Source: Arthrobacter sp. PAMC 25486
GTDB lineage: Bacteria > Actinomycetota > Actinomycetes > Actinomycetales > Micrococcaceae
DNA length: 64,000 nucleotides
Assembly (NCBI RefSeq): GCF_000785535.1
Contig: NZ_CP007595.1
Location: 4,238,439-4,302,438, forward strand
Direction: 5' to 3'
Shown here: positions 9,327-17,300 of the stretch, one piece after another
How the letters are laid out: each line of letters opens with the position of its first letter
Position numbering within the stretch: the first letter of the stretch is position 1
The notes under the pieces: model-generated
Database searches by the model: none
Seen by the model: the letters and a program-made list of their open reading frames with translations, nothing else
Told to the model about the DNA's origin: nothing
Program-made: the position numbers and the translations under genes

Positions 9327-9928
9327 TGGATACTCGAAAACGCGCTTTTGCCCGTCGCCCCGTGTCTGGTGCGCGCCGTGGAATGCAGCTCAAGGCGCTG
9401 CTCTCGCTTGGCCTCCTGGCCGGAATTGGTGCCGTGTCCACGCTGGCGGCCTGGACCGGGGGAGCGAGGGCAACGTCGGAGATTGGTGCCGGTACTGTTG
9501 CGATTGGTGTTGTTGATTCGGATGGTTCGGTGCAAGCCAGCTACCCCATGCCCATCGACGGAGCGAACTGGTACCCAGGCCTGAACCGGGCGGTCGCGGT
9601 GACCATCAAGAACACGGGAACGCTGGACGCTGCTTACTCAGTGTCCGGTTCTGTCACTGAGGCGGGTGTTGGAAAGCTGGGTGCGGGCCTGAATGTTAAG
9701 GTGACGGGCGGTCCCACTGCAGCCGACGGCACGTGTAATGGCGAGGTCGTGTTGACGAAGGCTGCCGGCAGTGGTTTCCCTGCCCCGTCGTTGCCACATC
9801 AGCTGAAAGCCGGTGCAGCGCAGCCATTGTGCGTGCAGTATTCGTTGCCGACCACCGCGCCCAGCTCGCTGCAGGGCAGCTCGACCACCATTACGTTGAC
9901 GTTCACGGCAACGGTGGGGGTGTCCTGA
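9323..9928 (+). CDS. SipW-type signal peptide surface protein 3
   Basis: About 201 residues. A basic start (RKRAFARRPVSGARRG) is followed by a hydrophobic stretch and STLAAWTGGARATSEIGAGT, again the SipW-type cleavage zone with AAW and aGT. The mature region is beta-rich: AVAVTIKNTGTLDAAYSVSG resembles the NTG...YS pattern of gene 2. It has two cysteines (DGTCNGE, QPLCVQ) in similar places to those of gene 2, suggesting a shared fold and disulfide. The start is GTG at 9323 overlapping the previous stop, with ATG immediately after as the alternative (9326). The next gene, the second signal peptidase, begins one base after its stop. Confidence 0.77.
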   Translation: MMDTRKRAFARRPVSGARRGMQLKALLSLGLLAGIGAVSTLAAWTGGARATSEIGAGTVAIGVVDSDGSVQASYPMPIDGANWYPGLNRAVAVTIKNTGTLDAAYSVSGSVTEAGVGKLGAGLNVKVTGGPTAADGTCNGEVVLTKAAGSGFPAPSLPHQLKAGAAQPLCVQYSLPTTAPSSLQGSSTTITLTFTATVGVS

Positions 9929-9929
9929 C

Positions 9930-11066
9930 ATGGCTCTGATGGATCGCCGTTCGCGGTCTGCTGCAGGCAGGGCTGCCGTGGAGCGATGGCTTTTCAACTT
10001 TGGCGCCGTACTGGGATCGCTGTGTCTGCTGCTTGCTGCTATGGCACTTGTATTCGGGCTGAAGCCCTTGATCTTTGCTTCCGGATCCATGGCGCCTGCA
10101 CTCCCCACTGGCTCTCTGGCACTTGCTGTTCCCGTCGCCGCTGCTGAAGTTTCGCCGGGGGAAGTGGTGTCCGTTGTTGCATCGGACGGAACCCGGATCA
10201 CGCATAGGGTGGTGTCCACCGATCCAGCGGCGGGGTTGGTGCTCAAGGGCGACGCGAATGCCGTCGCCGATCTGCTGCCCTACACCGGTGTCACCGTCGA
10301 CAGGGTTTTGTTCAGTCTCCCGGGCTTGGGTTACGTGGTCAGCTGGCTGGCCGCACCGTGGATTGTCGTGCTGGGCGCTTTGCTCTGCGCGTACCTTATA
10401 TATGCAGCGTTCTTTCGACCAGGGCCGGGTGCTACCCGGAAGCCCCGTGCTGGGTCCGGTGACGGGGCTGGGAAGTCGGGGCCCCGGCGTAGGACCTGGC
10501 TGGGAATCGGTGCGATGGCTGCGGTTATTGCCGTTGCCGTTCCGCTTGGGGCAGCGGCGAAGGTTGAGCCCACGCAGGCTGCGTGGGCCGCGAATGCCGC
10601 GGCGGGGTCCAACATGGCTGCAATGCAGACGAAAAAGCCCAGTGGGCTGAAGTGCGCCAGCCCGACATCTGGGATGGGCAGGGCCACTAAAGTTGATGTT
10701 ACATGGGCTGAGCCCGCAAGAGGCCCGCTCCAACTGACTGGCTATGTCGTGCGCGCATATGTGCAGGCTCCTGATGGGGGCCCCCCGACGGCATCGGAAA
10801 TCAGTTCCGACATCGTCCCGTCCTCTGTACGGCAGCTGACACTCGATCAGATGGCTGACAACGGCTTGTTGGGCAACCTCTTGGCGGGACTTTTGGGTGC
10901 ATTGCTGGGCATTAATTACAACCTCAAGATCACCTTCGAGGTATCGGCGCTGTATGAGCATGGGTGGGTTTCAGAACCGATTGCTTTCACCACTATCAAC
11001 GCAACGAGCAAGGGCATTCTAGGAATTTTGCTGCCCACTAAGAAACTCAGCTGCCAACTGCAGTGA
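9930..11066 (+). CDS. Signal peptidase I fused to a SipW-substrate-like C-terminal domain
   Basis: A 378-residue protein with two parts. Residues 1-165 form a second S26B-type signal peptidase: membrane segment about 22-45, catalytic S53 in ASGSMAPALPTGS, general base H92 in RITHRVVS, LKGDANAVAD (D108, D113) and a C-terminal membrane segment about 143-162. Residues 166-187 are a charged linker. Residues 188-235 then look like another export signal: RRRTWLGIGAMAAVIAVAVP, then TQAAWAANAAAGSNMAA, which mirrors the AAW...aGs cleavage zone of the neighbouring substrates. The remaining 140 residues (KVDVTWAEPARGPLQLTGYV) look fibronectin-III-like and extracellular. Single-polypeptide fusion of a peptidase and its own type of substrate is unusual. 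Last gene of the operon. Confidence 0.8.
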   Translation: MALMDRRSRSAAGRAAVERWLFNFGAVLGSLCLLLAAMALVFGLKPLIFASGSMAPALPTGSLALAVPVAAAEVSPGEVVSVVASDGTRITHRVVSTDPAAGLVLKGDANAVADLLPYTGVTVDRVLFSLPGLGYVVSWLAAPWIVVLGALLCAYLIYAAFFRPGPGATRKPRAGSGDGAGKSGPRRRTWLGIGAMAAVIAVAVPLGAAAKVEPTQAAWAANAAAGSNMAAMQTKKPSGLKCASPTSGMGRATKVDVTWAEPARGPLQLTGYVVRAYVQAPDGGPPTASEISSDIVPSSVRQLTLDQMADNGLLGNLLAGLLGALLGINYNLKITFEVSALYEHGWVSEPIAFTTINATSKGILGILLPTKKLSCQLQ

Positions 11067-11130
11067 CTTATGAGGGCCGGGGGTCTATGCGACCCGCCGC
11101 CACACATTGAATGCACATGTTATGGGCAGA

Positions 11131-11679
11131 TTAGGGGGAAAAATCTGCGGTTGCCACAGCGGACTCTTGTGCCCACGTTGTGGCGCCGCCATCGATAAGT
11201 GACATTGAGGAAAGGGCCGTGACTTGGCCGGCAGTCAAGGGGACGAACTTGGCACTCAAGTTGTGGCCGCCTGAAGATGGCGAGGCATGAAACATGAATG
11301 TGTTGGCTGGACCCATTCCGGATGAGGGTGCCATGAGAGTCCAGGATCTGGGAATCGACTGCAGGGTGACCGGCGCGTCGAACGTGATCCTGAGCTGAAA
11401 ATGTCCCCTCAGCGGTGGGGCGGGCCAAGCGCCGAAGTCGGTATAAGAAATCTGGGTGCTGTACTCCACTTGCTTATCCCCGGAGTGGGCTGCGAGGGTG
11501 CTGAAGTCGGCCCCTGCTGAGGGAACCCAGTAGAAGTTCGCCTGGTCATTCGGTATTGCTACGTCGACGCTTCCGCTGGCGGATGCTGCCGGGGCGCCGA
11601 TGGCTGCGGCAATAACCGGTGTGCTCCAGGCAGCTCCCTTGAGGATTGCTCGACGTTTTGGTGCAGGCGCGACAGTCAT
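11131..11679 (-). CDS. Tat-signal exported protein, function unknown
   Basis: From ATG at 11679 (alternative ATG at 11700) the protein is about 182 residues. KRRAILKGAAWSTPVIAAAI followed by GAPAASASG is a twin-arginine signal with a signal peptidase I cleavage site after ASA. The mature domain is beta-rich and small (about 145 residues, FQLRITFDAPVTLQSI), with no catalytic motif that I recognise. The same signal-peptide wording recurs in two other proteins of this window (12624-13562 and 18080-19387), which differ in their mature parts. It converges on the signal-peptidase operon, with 64 bp between the stops. A surface or secreted role is likely. Function is not inferred. Confidence 0.75.
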   Translation of the reverse strand: MTVAPAPKRRAILKGAAWSTPVIAAAIGAPAASASGSVDVAIPNDQANFYWVPSAGADFSTLAAHSGDKQVEYSTQISYTDFGAWPAPPLRGHFQLRITFDAPVTLQSIPRSWTLMAPSSGMGPANTFMFHASPSSGGHNLSAKFVPLTAGQVTALSSMSLIDGGATTWAQESAVATADFSP

Positions 11680-11800
11680 GTCTCTCACTCTCCGTTGCAT
11701 CTTGGGAGGCTACCCAACCGGTTAGCCGATCGGCTTATTAATCATACCGACCGGTAATATGTGCGGGGAATCGTCGAGGGAATGTTACGGCCCGGATATG

Positions 11801-11847
11801 CCAATGGCCGCGCAACCAGAGGCGAATTCCGGTCATGCGGCCATTGG
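11801..11847. terminator. Hairpin downstream of the DUF2505 fragment
   Basis: Perfect 11-bp inverted repeat (11801-11811 with 11837-11847, arm CCAATGGCCGC) lying just beyond the stop of the DUF2505 3' copy. It would be the natural terminator of the ancestral DUF2505 gene before the region was duplicated. No T-run follows, so function is uncertain. Confidence 0.4.
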
Positions 11848-11893
11848 CGGCAGGGCACCTAAGGTTGGCCGGGCGCCGTCGTGCCTGGAAAAA

Positions 11894-12317
11894 CTAGCTG
11901 TGCGTGGTCAGCCATTCCTGCGCCAGCGTGGCCTGCAGGTTCAGGGCGCGGCCAATGACCGGCTCTGCCGCCGAGGCGATCTTGGCGCCCAGGAACGGCA
12001 CACTCGACTTGACCTCGCCACTCAGCTCCACCACGGTGGAATCACCGGAGACAACCAGCTTCTGCACGGCCGCGACATCCACGGGCGCCTTGGCCACCGT
12101 GAGCTTGATGGTGTTGGTGCGTGAACCGTCGGCGGCAGGAGCGCTCCAGGACTCATCCTGCGTCACCGTCAGGGTTGCGCCGAGCACCTTCTTGGCGATG
12201 TCGGGCATGCGCGTGGTGGGCAGGGTGCGCACCGTTTGGGTGGTGAACGCCGCCGTGGTGGGCCCGCTGATCGTAAAGGATTTCAGCTCGCCCCCCACAG
12301 TTTCGCTGACATGCTTG
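11894..12317 (-). pseudogene. DUF2505 gene fragment (3' copy only)
   Basis: Encodes the last 140 or so residues of a DUF2505 protein, with the same residues as the complete gene at 13654-14154, including VGGELKSFTISGPTTAAF and the C-terminal AQEWLTTHS. Upstream of base 12317 the homology stops abruptly, and in that frame there are TGA and TAA stops 30-40 bases further on. The 25 or so N-terminal residues and the original start are therefore missing. A GTG at 12298 could in theory start a 134-residue product, but no ribosome binding site supports it. The stop differs (TAG here, TAA in the full gene). Best read as a remnant left by the duplication that produced the 423-bp direct repeat. Confidence 0.85.
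11895..12317. repeat. 423-bp direct repeat, copy 1
   Basis: I could find no difference by eye between this stretch and 13655-14077, which lies 1760 bp further on in the same orientation. Both contain the 3' four-fifths of a DUF2505 gene. Identity starts at the penultimate base of the stop codon and ends at base 12317. Confidence 0.92.
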
Positions 12318-12623
12318 CTTCCGCCGCGGACACCCAGATGTTTGCTTCCTTATCAAGGGAAACAGACACGAACGTAGGGCAACCCCAGAATCTTCTGGGC
12401 GGATCAGTGCCAAGCTTCTTGGTGCGTTCAAGTAATGTCCCCACCTTGCAGATAGTGGTCAAATAATTGCCTGGCTGGGCCTCGGTTCGGGTAGCCGCTA
12501 TTTGGCGTTAGAGCAAGGGGTAAGCCATAGAGCGGAGGGCTGTGGACACAATGCACCAAGGTGGTGATTGCTGAGTCGCTAAGTGTTAGGTTGGGGAATT
12601 AATCCAACCTAAGGAACTCACCA
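12318..12623. other. Gene-free spacer inside the duplicated region
   Basis: 306 bases between the truncated DUF2505 copy and the next Tat-signal gene. I see no convincing open frame. It holds the likely promoter region of the 12624 gene and a hairpin directly before its ribosome binding site. Base composition looks lower in GC than the flanking genes. Confidence 0.5.
12586..12612 (+). promoter_or_regulatory. Hairpin abutting the Shine-Dalgarno of the 12624 gene
   Basis: A perfect 9-bp stem (TTAGGTTGG at 12586-12594 with CCAACCTAA at 12604-12612, loop GGAATTAAT). The 3' arm ends in the first two A's of the AAGGA ribosome binding site (12611-12615) that serves the ATG at 12624. In RNA the stem could limit ribosome access, or protect the 5' end. 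Effect inferred. Confidence 0.5.
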
Positions 12624-13562
12624 ATGCCCCTTTCCGTGACCAATGCGCCTGTCAATACAGGCCGACGAAAGGTTCTTCTTGCCGGTGCTTGGACGGTCCC
12701 CGTCATCGCCGCCGCCATTGCCGCACCGAGCGCTGCAGCCTCCGGAGAACCTGACCTTCAGTCCGCCCTCTCCTACTCGATTTCTGAGGTCAACACGGCG
12801 TGGGAGGGGACCAACGCCGTCACAATCACCAATATGGGGACCGGTGCATTCAGCGGCACTTTGTGGTTTCTCGGTGAAATCTGGGACGCACCGCTCACAG
12901 CGGCCGGATTCTCCCTCAACGGGACTGTCGGTGAACTGGTAACCGTTGATGGTGTGCAGCGCGTTCTGTATGGTCCTGTGGCCGCAACCGTACCGCCAAC
13001 CGGGGCGGCCGTGGAGGTTGTGCTTGACTGGCATGGTTACCCCTTCCTCAGCGTGGGTACCAGCAATGACGCGAGGAATCTGGAGGTCTTCACCACGGAT
13101 CCGCGAATCTCAGCCAACGCCGTACCGGCCACTGGAGGGACGGCGGTTCGTCCGCCGTTGCTGACCTTCACGGTCACCCCGGTCGCCGACACCAGCACGG
13201 GCACCGAGCAGGTGGTGCTCTATAACGGAAACAACCAGGACTACGTAGGCAATGTCCTCCTGGAGGTGGACCTTTACAAGTTCCCGATGTCCTCGTATGG
13301 CTTCGAAGTTGTTTATGACAGTGTGACGTATCAAGGAGCAAAGGTGTTGTCGGTTGCCGAGAAAAGGTTCCTCAGCCGCACAATCATTCCCGTGGCGATC
13401 CCTGCCGGTGGGACGTTTCCCCTCGAGGTTGTGTGGGCACAATTATCTTCAAGCGCCAACGGCGACCTTGCCCGGCCGTTGCGGGTTCGACTGGATGCCA
13501 CGGCACACACCATCCTGACCGGATCCGGTGATGTGAACGTGCGCGCGCCGATTTCCGTCTGA
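12624..13562 (+). CDS. Tat-signal exported protein, function unknown
   Basis: A 312-residue exported protein. GRRKVLLAGAWTVPVIAAAI then AAPSAAASG gives a twin-arginine signal with cleavage after A-A-S. The mature part appears to contain two repeated beta domains: both have an interior N-(M/N)G...G.(L/V)...(V/L)...F pattern followed by a G(F/Y)-x-x-x-(V/L) turn and a V-P...G-x-x-F/V-x-x-V strand, and the first starts near residue 55 and the second near 185. Start chosen at 12624 because of AAGGA eight bases upstream. It is enclosed by two copies of a 423-bp direct repeat and faces a strong hairpin (13596-13635). No catalytic signature recognised. Likely a surface-layer or adhesin-type protein. 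Confidence 0.75.
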   Translation: MPLSVTNAPVNTGRRKVLLAGAWTVPVIAAAIAAPSAAASGEPDLQSALSYSISEVNTAWEGTNAVTITNMGTGAFSGTLWFLGEIWDAPLTAAGFSLNGTVGELVTVDGVQRVLYGPVAATVPPTGAAVEVVLDWHGYPFLSVGTSNDARNLEVFTTDPRISANAVPATGGTAVRPPLLTFTVTPVADTSTGTEQVVLYNGNNQDYVGNVLLEVDLYKFPMSSYGFEVVYDSVTYQGAKVLSVAEKRFLSRTIIPVAIPAGGTFPLEVVWAQLSSSANGDLARPLRVRLDATAHTILTGSGDVNVRAPISV

Positions 13563-13595
13563 GCTGCCCTCCGTCCTGACGGTTCCGGCCAACGA

Positions 13596-13635
13596 ATAAG
13601 GTGGCGGAGGGTCTAACAACCCGCCGCCACCTTAT
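13596..13635. terminator. Bidirectional rho-independent-like terminator
   Basis: Perfect 12-bp stem (ATAAGGTGGCGG at 13596-13607 with its complement at 13624-13635), 16-base loop, set between convergent genes (the Tat-signal gene and the complete DUF2505 gene). Confidence 0.75.
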
Positions 13636-13653
13636 CCATATGGGAATCACTCG

Positions 13654-14154
13654 TTAGCTGTGCGTGGTCAGCCATTCCTGCGCCAGCGTGGCCTGCAGGT
13701 TCAGGGCGCGGCCAATGACCGGCTCTGCCGCCGAGGCGATCTTGGCGCCCAGGAACGGCACACTCGACTTGACCTCGCCACTCAGCTCCACCACGGTGGA
13801 ATCACCGGAGACAACCAGCTTCTGCACGGCCGCGACATCCACGGGCGCCTTGGCCACCGTGAGCTTGATGGTGTTGGTGCGTGAACCGTCGGCGGCAGGA
13901 GCGCTCCAGGACTCATCCTGCGTCACCGTCAGGGTTGCGCCGAGCACCTTCTTGGCGATGTCGGGCATGCGCGTGGTGGGCAGGGTGCGCACCGTTTGGG
14001 TGGTGAACGCCGCCGTGGTGGGCCCGCTGATCGTAAAGGATTTCAGCTCGCCCCCCACAGTTTCGCTGACATGCTTGATGAAGGCTTCGTTGGTAAAGAC
14101 GTCTGTCACGTTCTGAGCCGTTGCGGCCAGCGTGGTTGAGGCGGCAAGCGCCAT
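13654..14154 (-). CDS. DUF2505 (SRPBCC-fold) protein
   Basis: A 166-residue cytosolic protein of the DUF2505 family, common in actinobacteria and built on the SRPBCC/START-like lipid or ligand-binding fold. Its function is not established. The sequence begins MALAASTTLAATAQNVTDVF, has an ITKxW-like beta core (LTVTQDESWSAP, TIKLTVAKAPVDV) and ends with the long amphipathic C-terminal helix (PVIGRALNLQATLAQEWL) that closes the cavity in this fold. It is divergent from mfd, with 173 bp between the starts, where the promoters of both must lie. The last 423 bp of the gene are the second copy of the direct repeat. Confidence 0.8.
   Translation of the reverse strand: MALAASTTLAATAQNVTDVFTNEAFIKHVSETVGGELKSFTISGPTTAAFTTQTVRTLPTTRMPDIAKKVLGATLTVTQDESWSAPAADGSRTNTIKLTVAKAPVDVAAVQKLVVSGDSTVVELSGEVKSSVPFLGAKIASAAEPVIGRALNLQATLAQEWLTTHS
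13655..14077. repeat. 423-bp direct repeat, copy 2
   Basis: Matches 11895-12317 base for base as far as I can see. This copy is part of the intact DUF2505 gene. With the copy 1760 bp away it encloses one secreted-protein gene and a spacer. Confidence 0.92.
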
Positions 14155-14327
14155 GGTTCCTCCAGGATGTGGGTTTTTGGGCAGCTCCTAGGATAGCAAG
14201 GCCCGCGGCGAGTAAGCTGGAGACGTCCCGGAGCCCACCAGAAATTCCGGGCCTTCGTGCTGTCCCGGCACGAAAAAACGCGTATGTCAGTGGCGGTCCT
14301 CGTCCTGCACCAAGGAGAAAACCACCC

Positions 14328-17300
14328 ATGAGTCTTGCAGGGTTGCGGAGCGCACTTGCCGAAGATCCACTGTTCGCCCGGGTCCGCGGCTTCGCGGCCG
14401 CCGACCCCGCCACCCGCAGCACCGACGTCGCCTTCAGTGCCCCCGCCGGCATGCGCGCCGTGCTGCTGGCGGAAGTGGCCGACGGCCTGAGCGACAGATC
14501 TGCCGCCGCCCCCGGCGTGGTCCTCGCCGTCACTGCCACCGGCCGCGAGGCCGAGGACACTGTGGCCGCCTTGCGCTCCTACCTTCCCGACGCCGCAATC
14601 GCCGAGTTTCCCAGCTGGGAAACCCTCCCGCACGAACGGCTTTCCCCCCGCTCCGACACCGTGGGCCGCCGTCTCTCCGTGCTGCGCCGCCTGGCCCATC
14701 CCGAGCACGACGCCGGAGCCCGGCTTCGTGTTGTTGTGGCACCTATTCGTGCGGTCGTCCAGCCGCTGGTGGCCGGCTTGGGTGAGCTGGTTCCGGTGCG
14801 GGTGCGCGTCGGCGAGGACATTCCGTTCGGTGAATTGATCAAGCGCCTCTCCGATGCCGCCTACGCCCGTGTTGACATGGTCACGCACCGAGGCGAGTTT
14901 GCCGTCCGCGGAGGCATCCTCGACGTCTTCCCGCCCACTGACAACCACCCCGTCCGCGTCGAGTTCTTTGGCGACGAGGTGGAATCGATGCGCTGGTTCA
15001 GCATCGCCGACCAACGCACACTCACCAGCGTCAAGGGCAACATCTCCCACCCGGTTGAGTTGTATGCGCCCCCGTGCCGGGAAATCCTGATCACCCCCAC
15101 CGTCATGAGCCGGGCCGCGAAGCTCAAGGACCTGATGCCCGGCGCCGCAGGAATGCTTGAAAAGATCGCCGGCGGCATCGCCGTTGAGGGCATGGAATCC
15201 CTCGCGCCGGCACTGGTGGACGGCATGGTACCGCTGTCCTCGCTGCTGCCCGCCGGTTCCATCGCCGTGGTGCTGGATCCGGAAAAGGTCAGCGCCCGCG
15301 CCCACGACCTGGAATCCACCAACGAAGAATTTCTTGAGGCGGCCTGGTCCACGGCGTCCGACGGCGGCAGTGCCCCGCTGGACCTGTCGCAGGCCAGCGG
15401 GGGAGGGGCCGGAGTCGACCTTGCCTCGGCAGGATTCAAATCCCTGGCCGAAACCCGTGAGGGTGCGCTGGAGCACGGGCTGAGCTGGTGGACCATGAGC
15501 GCGCTGGCCCAGGACGAGGAACTTGAACCGGCCACCGACGTGGTGAACCTGCACGCCCGCGAACCGCGCGGCTACCGCGGCGATGTGGCGGAGATGATGG
15601 AATTCATCGGCGCCCGCGTCAAGGACCAGTGGCGCGTGGTGGTTGCCACCCAGGGGCCCGGCCCGGCCCAGCGCCTGGCCGAGCTGTTCCACGAAGCCAA
15701 CATCCCGGCGTCGCGCGTGGAATCCCTGGATGCCCCCCCACAGCCGGGCATCATCGAGGTGACCACGGCCGACACCGGGCGCGGCTTTGTGCTCGATTCG
15801 CTGAAGCTGGGGCTGCTGACCGAAGCAGATCTGCTGGGCCGCGCGTCCGCCGTCTCAACCCGGGACATGCGCAAGATGCCCTCCAAGCGCAGGAACGCCG
15901 TCGACCCCCTCCAGCTGGAGGCAGGGGACTATGTGGTCCACGAGCAGCACGGTGTGGGCAAGTTTGTGGAGCTGATTCAGCGCAAGGTGCCCGGGGCGGG
16001 TGTGGGCGGTGCGGCCGGGCTGCGCGAATACCTGGTGCTGGAATATGCGCCGTCCAAGCGCGGGGCGCCGGGGGACAGGCTGTTTGTGCCCACCGACCAG
16101 CTGGACCAGGTGACGGCGTATGTGGGCGGGGATGCGCCGGCGCTGTCGAAGATGGGCGGCTCGGATTGGGCTGCCACGAAGGGCAAGGCGCGCAAGGCGG
16201 TCAAGGAGATTGCCGGGGAGCTGATCCGGCTGTACTCGGCGCGCATGGCCAGCCGCGGGCACGCGTTTGGGCCGGATACGCCCTGGCAGGCCGAGCTGGA
16301 GGAGGCGTTCCCGTATGTGGAGACGCCCGACCAGCTGGTGGCCATCAACGAGGTCAAGGCCGACATGGAGAAGGAAGTCCCCATGGACCGGCTGATCTCC
16401 GGCGACGTGGGCTACGGCAAGACCGAAATTGCTGTCCGGGCCGCGTTCAAGGCGGTCCAGGACGGCAAACAGGTGGCCATTCTGGTGCCCACTACGTTGC
16501 TGGCACAGCAGCATTACGAGACGTTCAACGAGCGCTTTTCCGGCTTCCCTGTGCGGGTGGCGCCGCTGTCCAGGTTCCAGACGACGAAGGAGTCCAAGGA
16601 GATCATCGAGGGTGTCCGAACGGGGTCCGTCGACGTTGTCATCGGCACGCACCGGCTGCTGTCCAAGGACTTTGCGTTCAAGGACCTGGGCTTGGTGATT
16701 GTTGACGAGGAGCAGCGCTTCGGTGTGGAGCACAAGGAGGCGCTGAAGAAGATGCGCACCAACGTGGACGTGCTGGCCATGAGTGCCACACCCATTCCGC
16801 GCACCCTGGAGATGTCCATGACGGGCATCCGCGAAACCTCAACCCTGGCCACCCCGCCGGAGGAACGCCACCCGGTGCTGACCTATGTTGGTGCGCACAG
16901 CGACAAGCAGGTGGGGGCCGCGATCCGCCGCGAGCTGATGCGCGAGGGGCAGGTGTTTTATGTGCACAACCGGGTTAAATCGATTGAACGGACGGCGGCG
17001 CACATCCAGCAGCTGGTGCCGGACGCGCGGGTGGCGGTGGCGCACGGGCAGATGTCCGAGTCCCGGCTGGAGCAGATCATTGTTGACTTCTGGGAAAAGC
17101 GCTTTGACGTGCTGGTGTGCACCACCATCATTGAGACCGGACTGGACATCTCCAACGCCAACACGCTGATTGTGGAGCAGGCCAACAACTACGGGCTGTC
17201 GCAGCTCCACCAGTTGCGCGGGCGTGTGGGCCGTGGGCGTGAACGCGCCTACGCGTACTTCCTGTACCCGGCCGACAAGCCGCTGGGCGAAGTTGCCCTG

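Noticed and set aside
11895..14077. Transposon or integron cassette between the repeats
   Set aside because: No transposase, integrase, terminal inverted repeats or target-site duplication seen; the repeats are gene sequence, not element ends.
14121..14327. Longer start of Mfd
   Set aside because: Extra 69 residues do not resemble Mfd and would overlap the divergent promoter; the downstream ATG has a clear ribosome binding site.
14106..15692. Long reverse-strand reading frame (over 500 codons) across mfd
   Set aside because: Rich in H, G, R and Q with no family motif; it is the antisense of a high-GC gene and covers the DUF2505 start.
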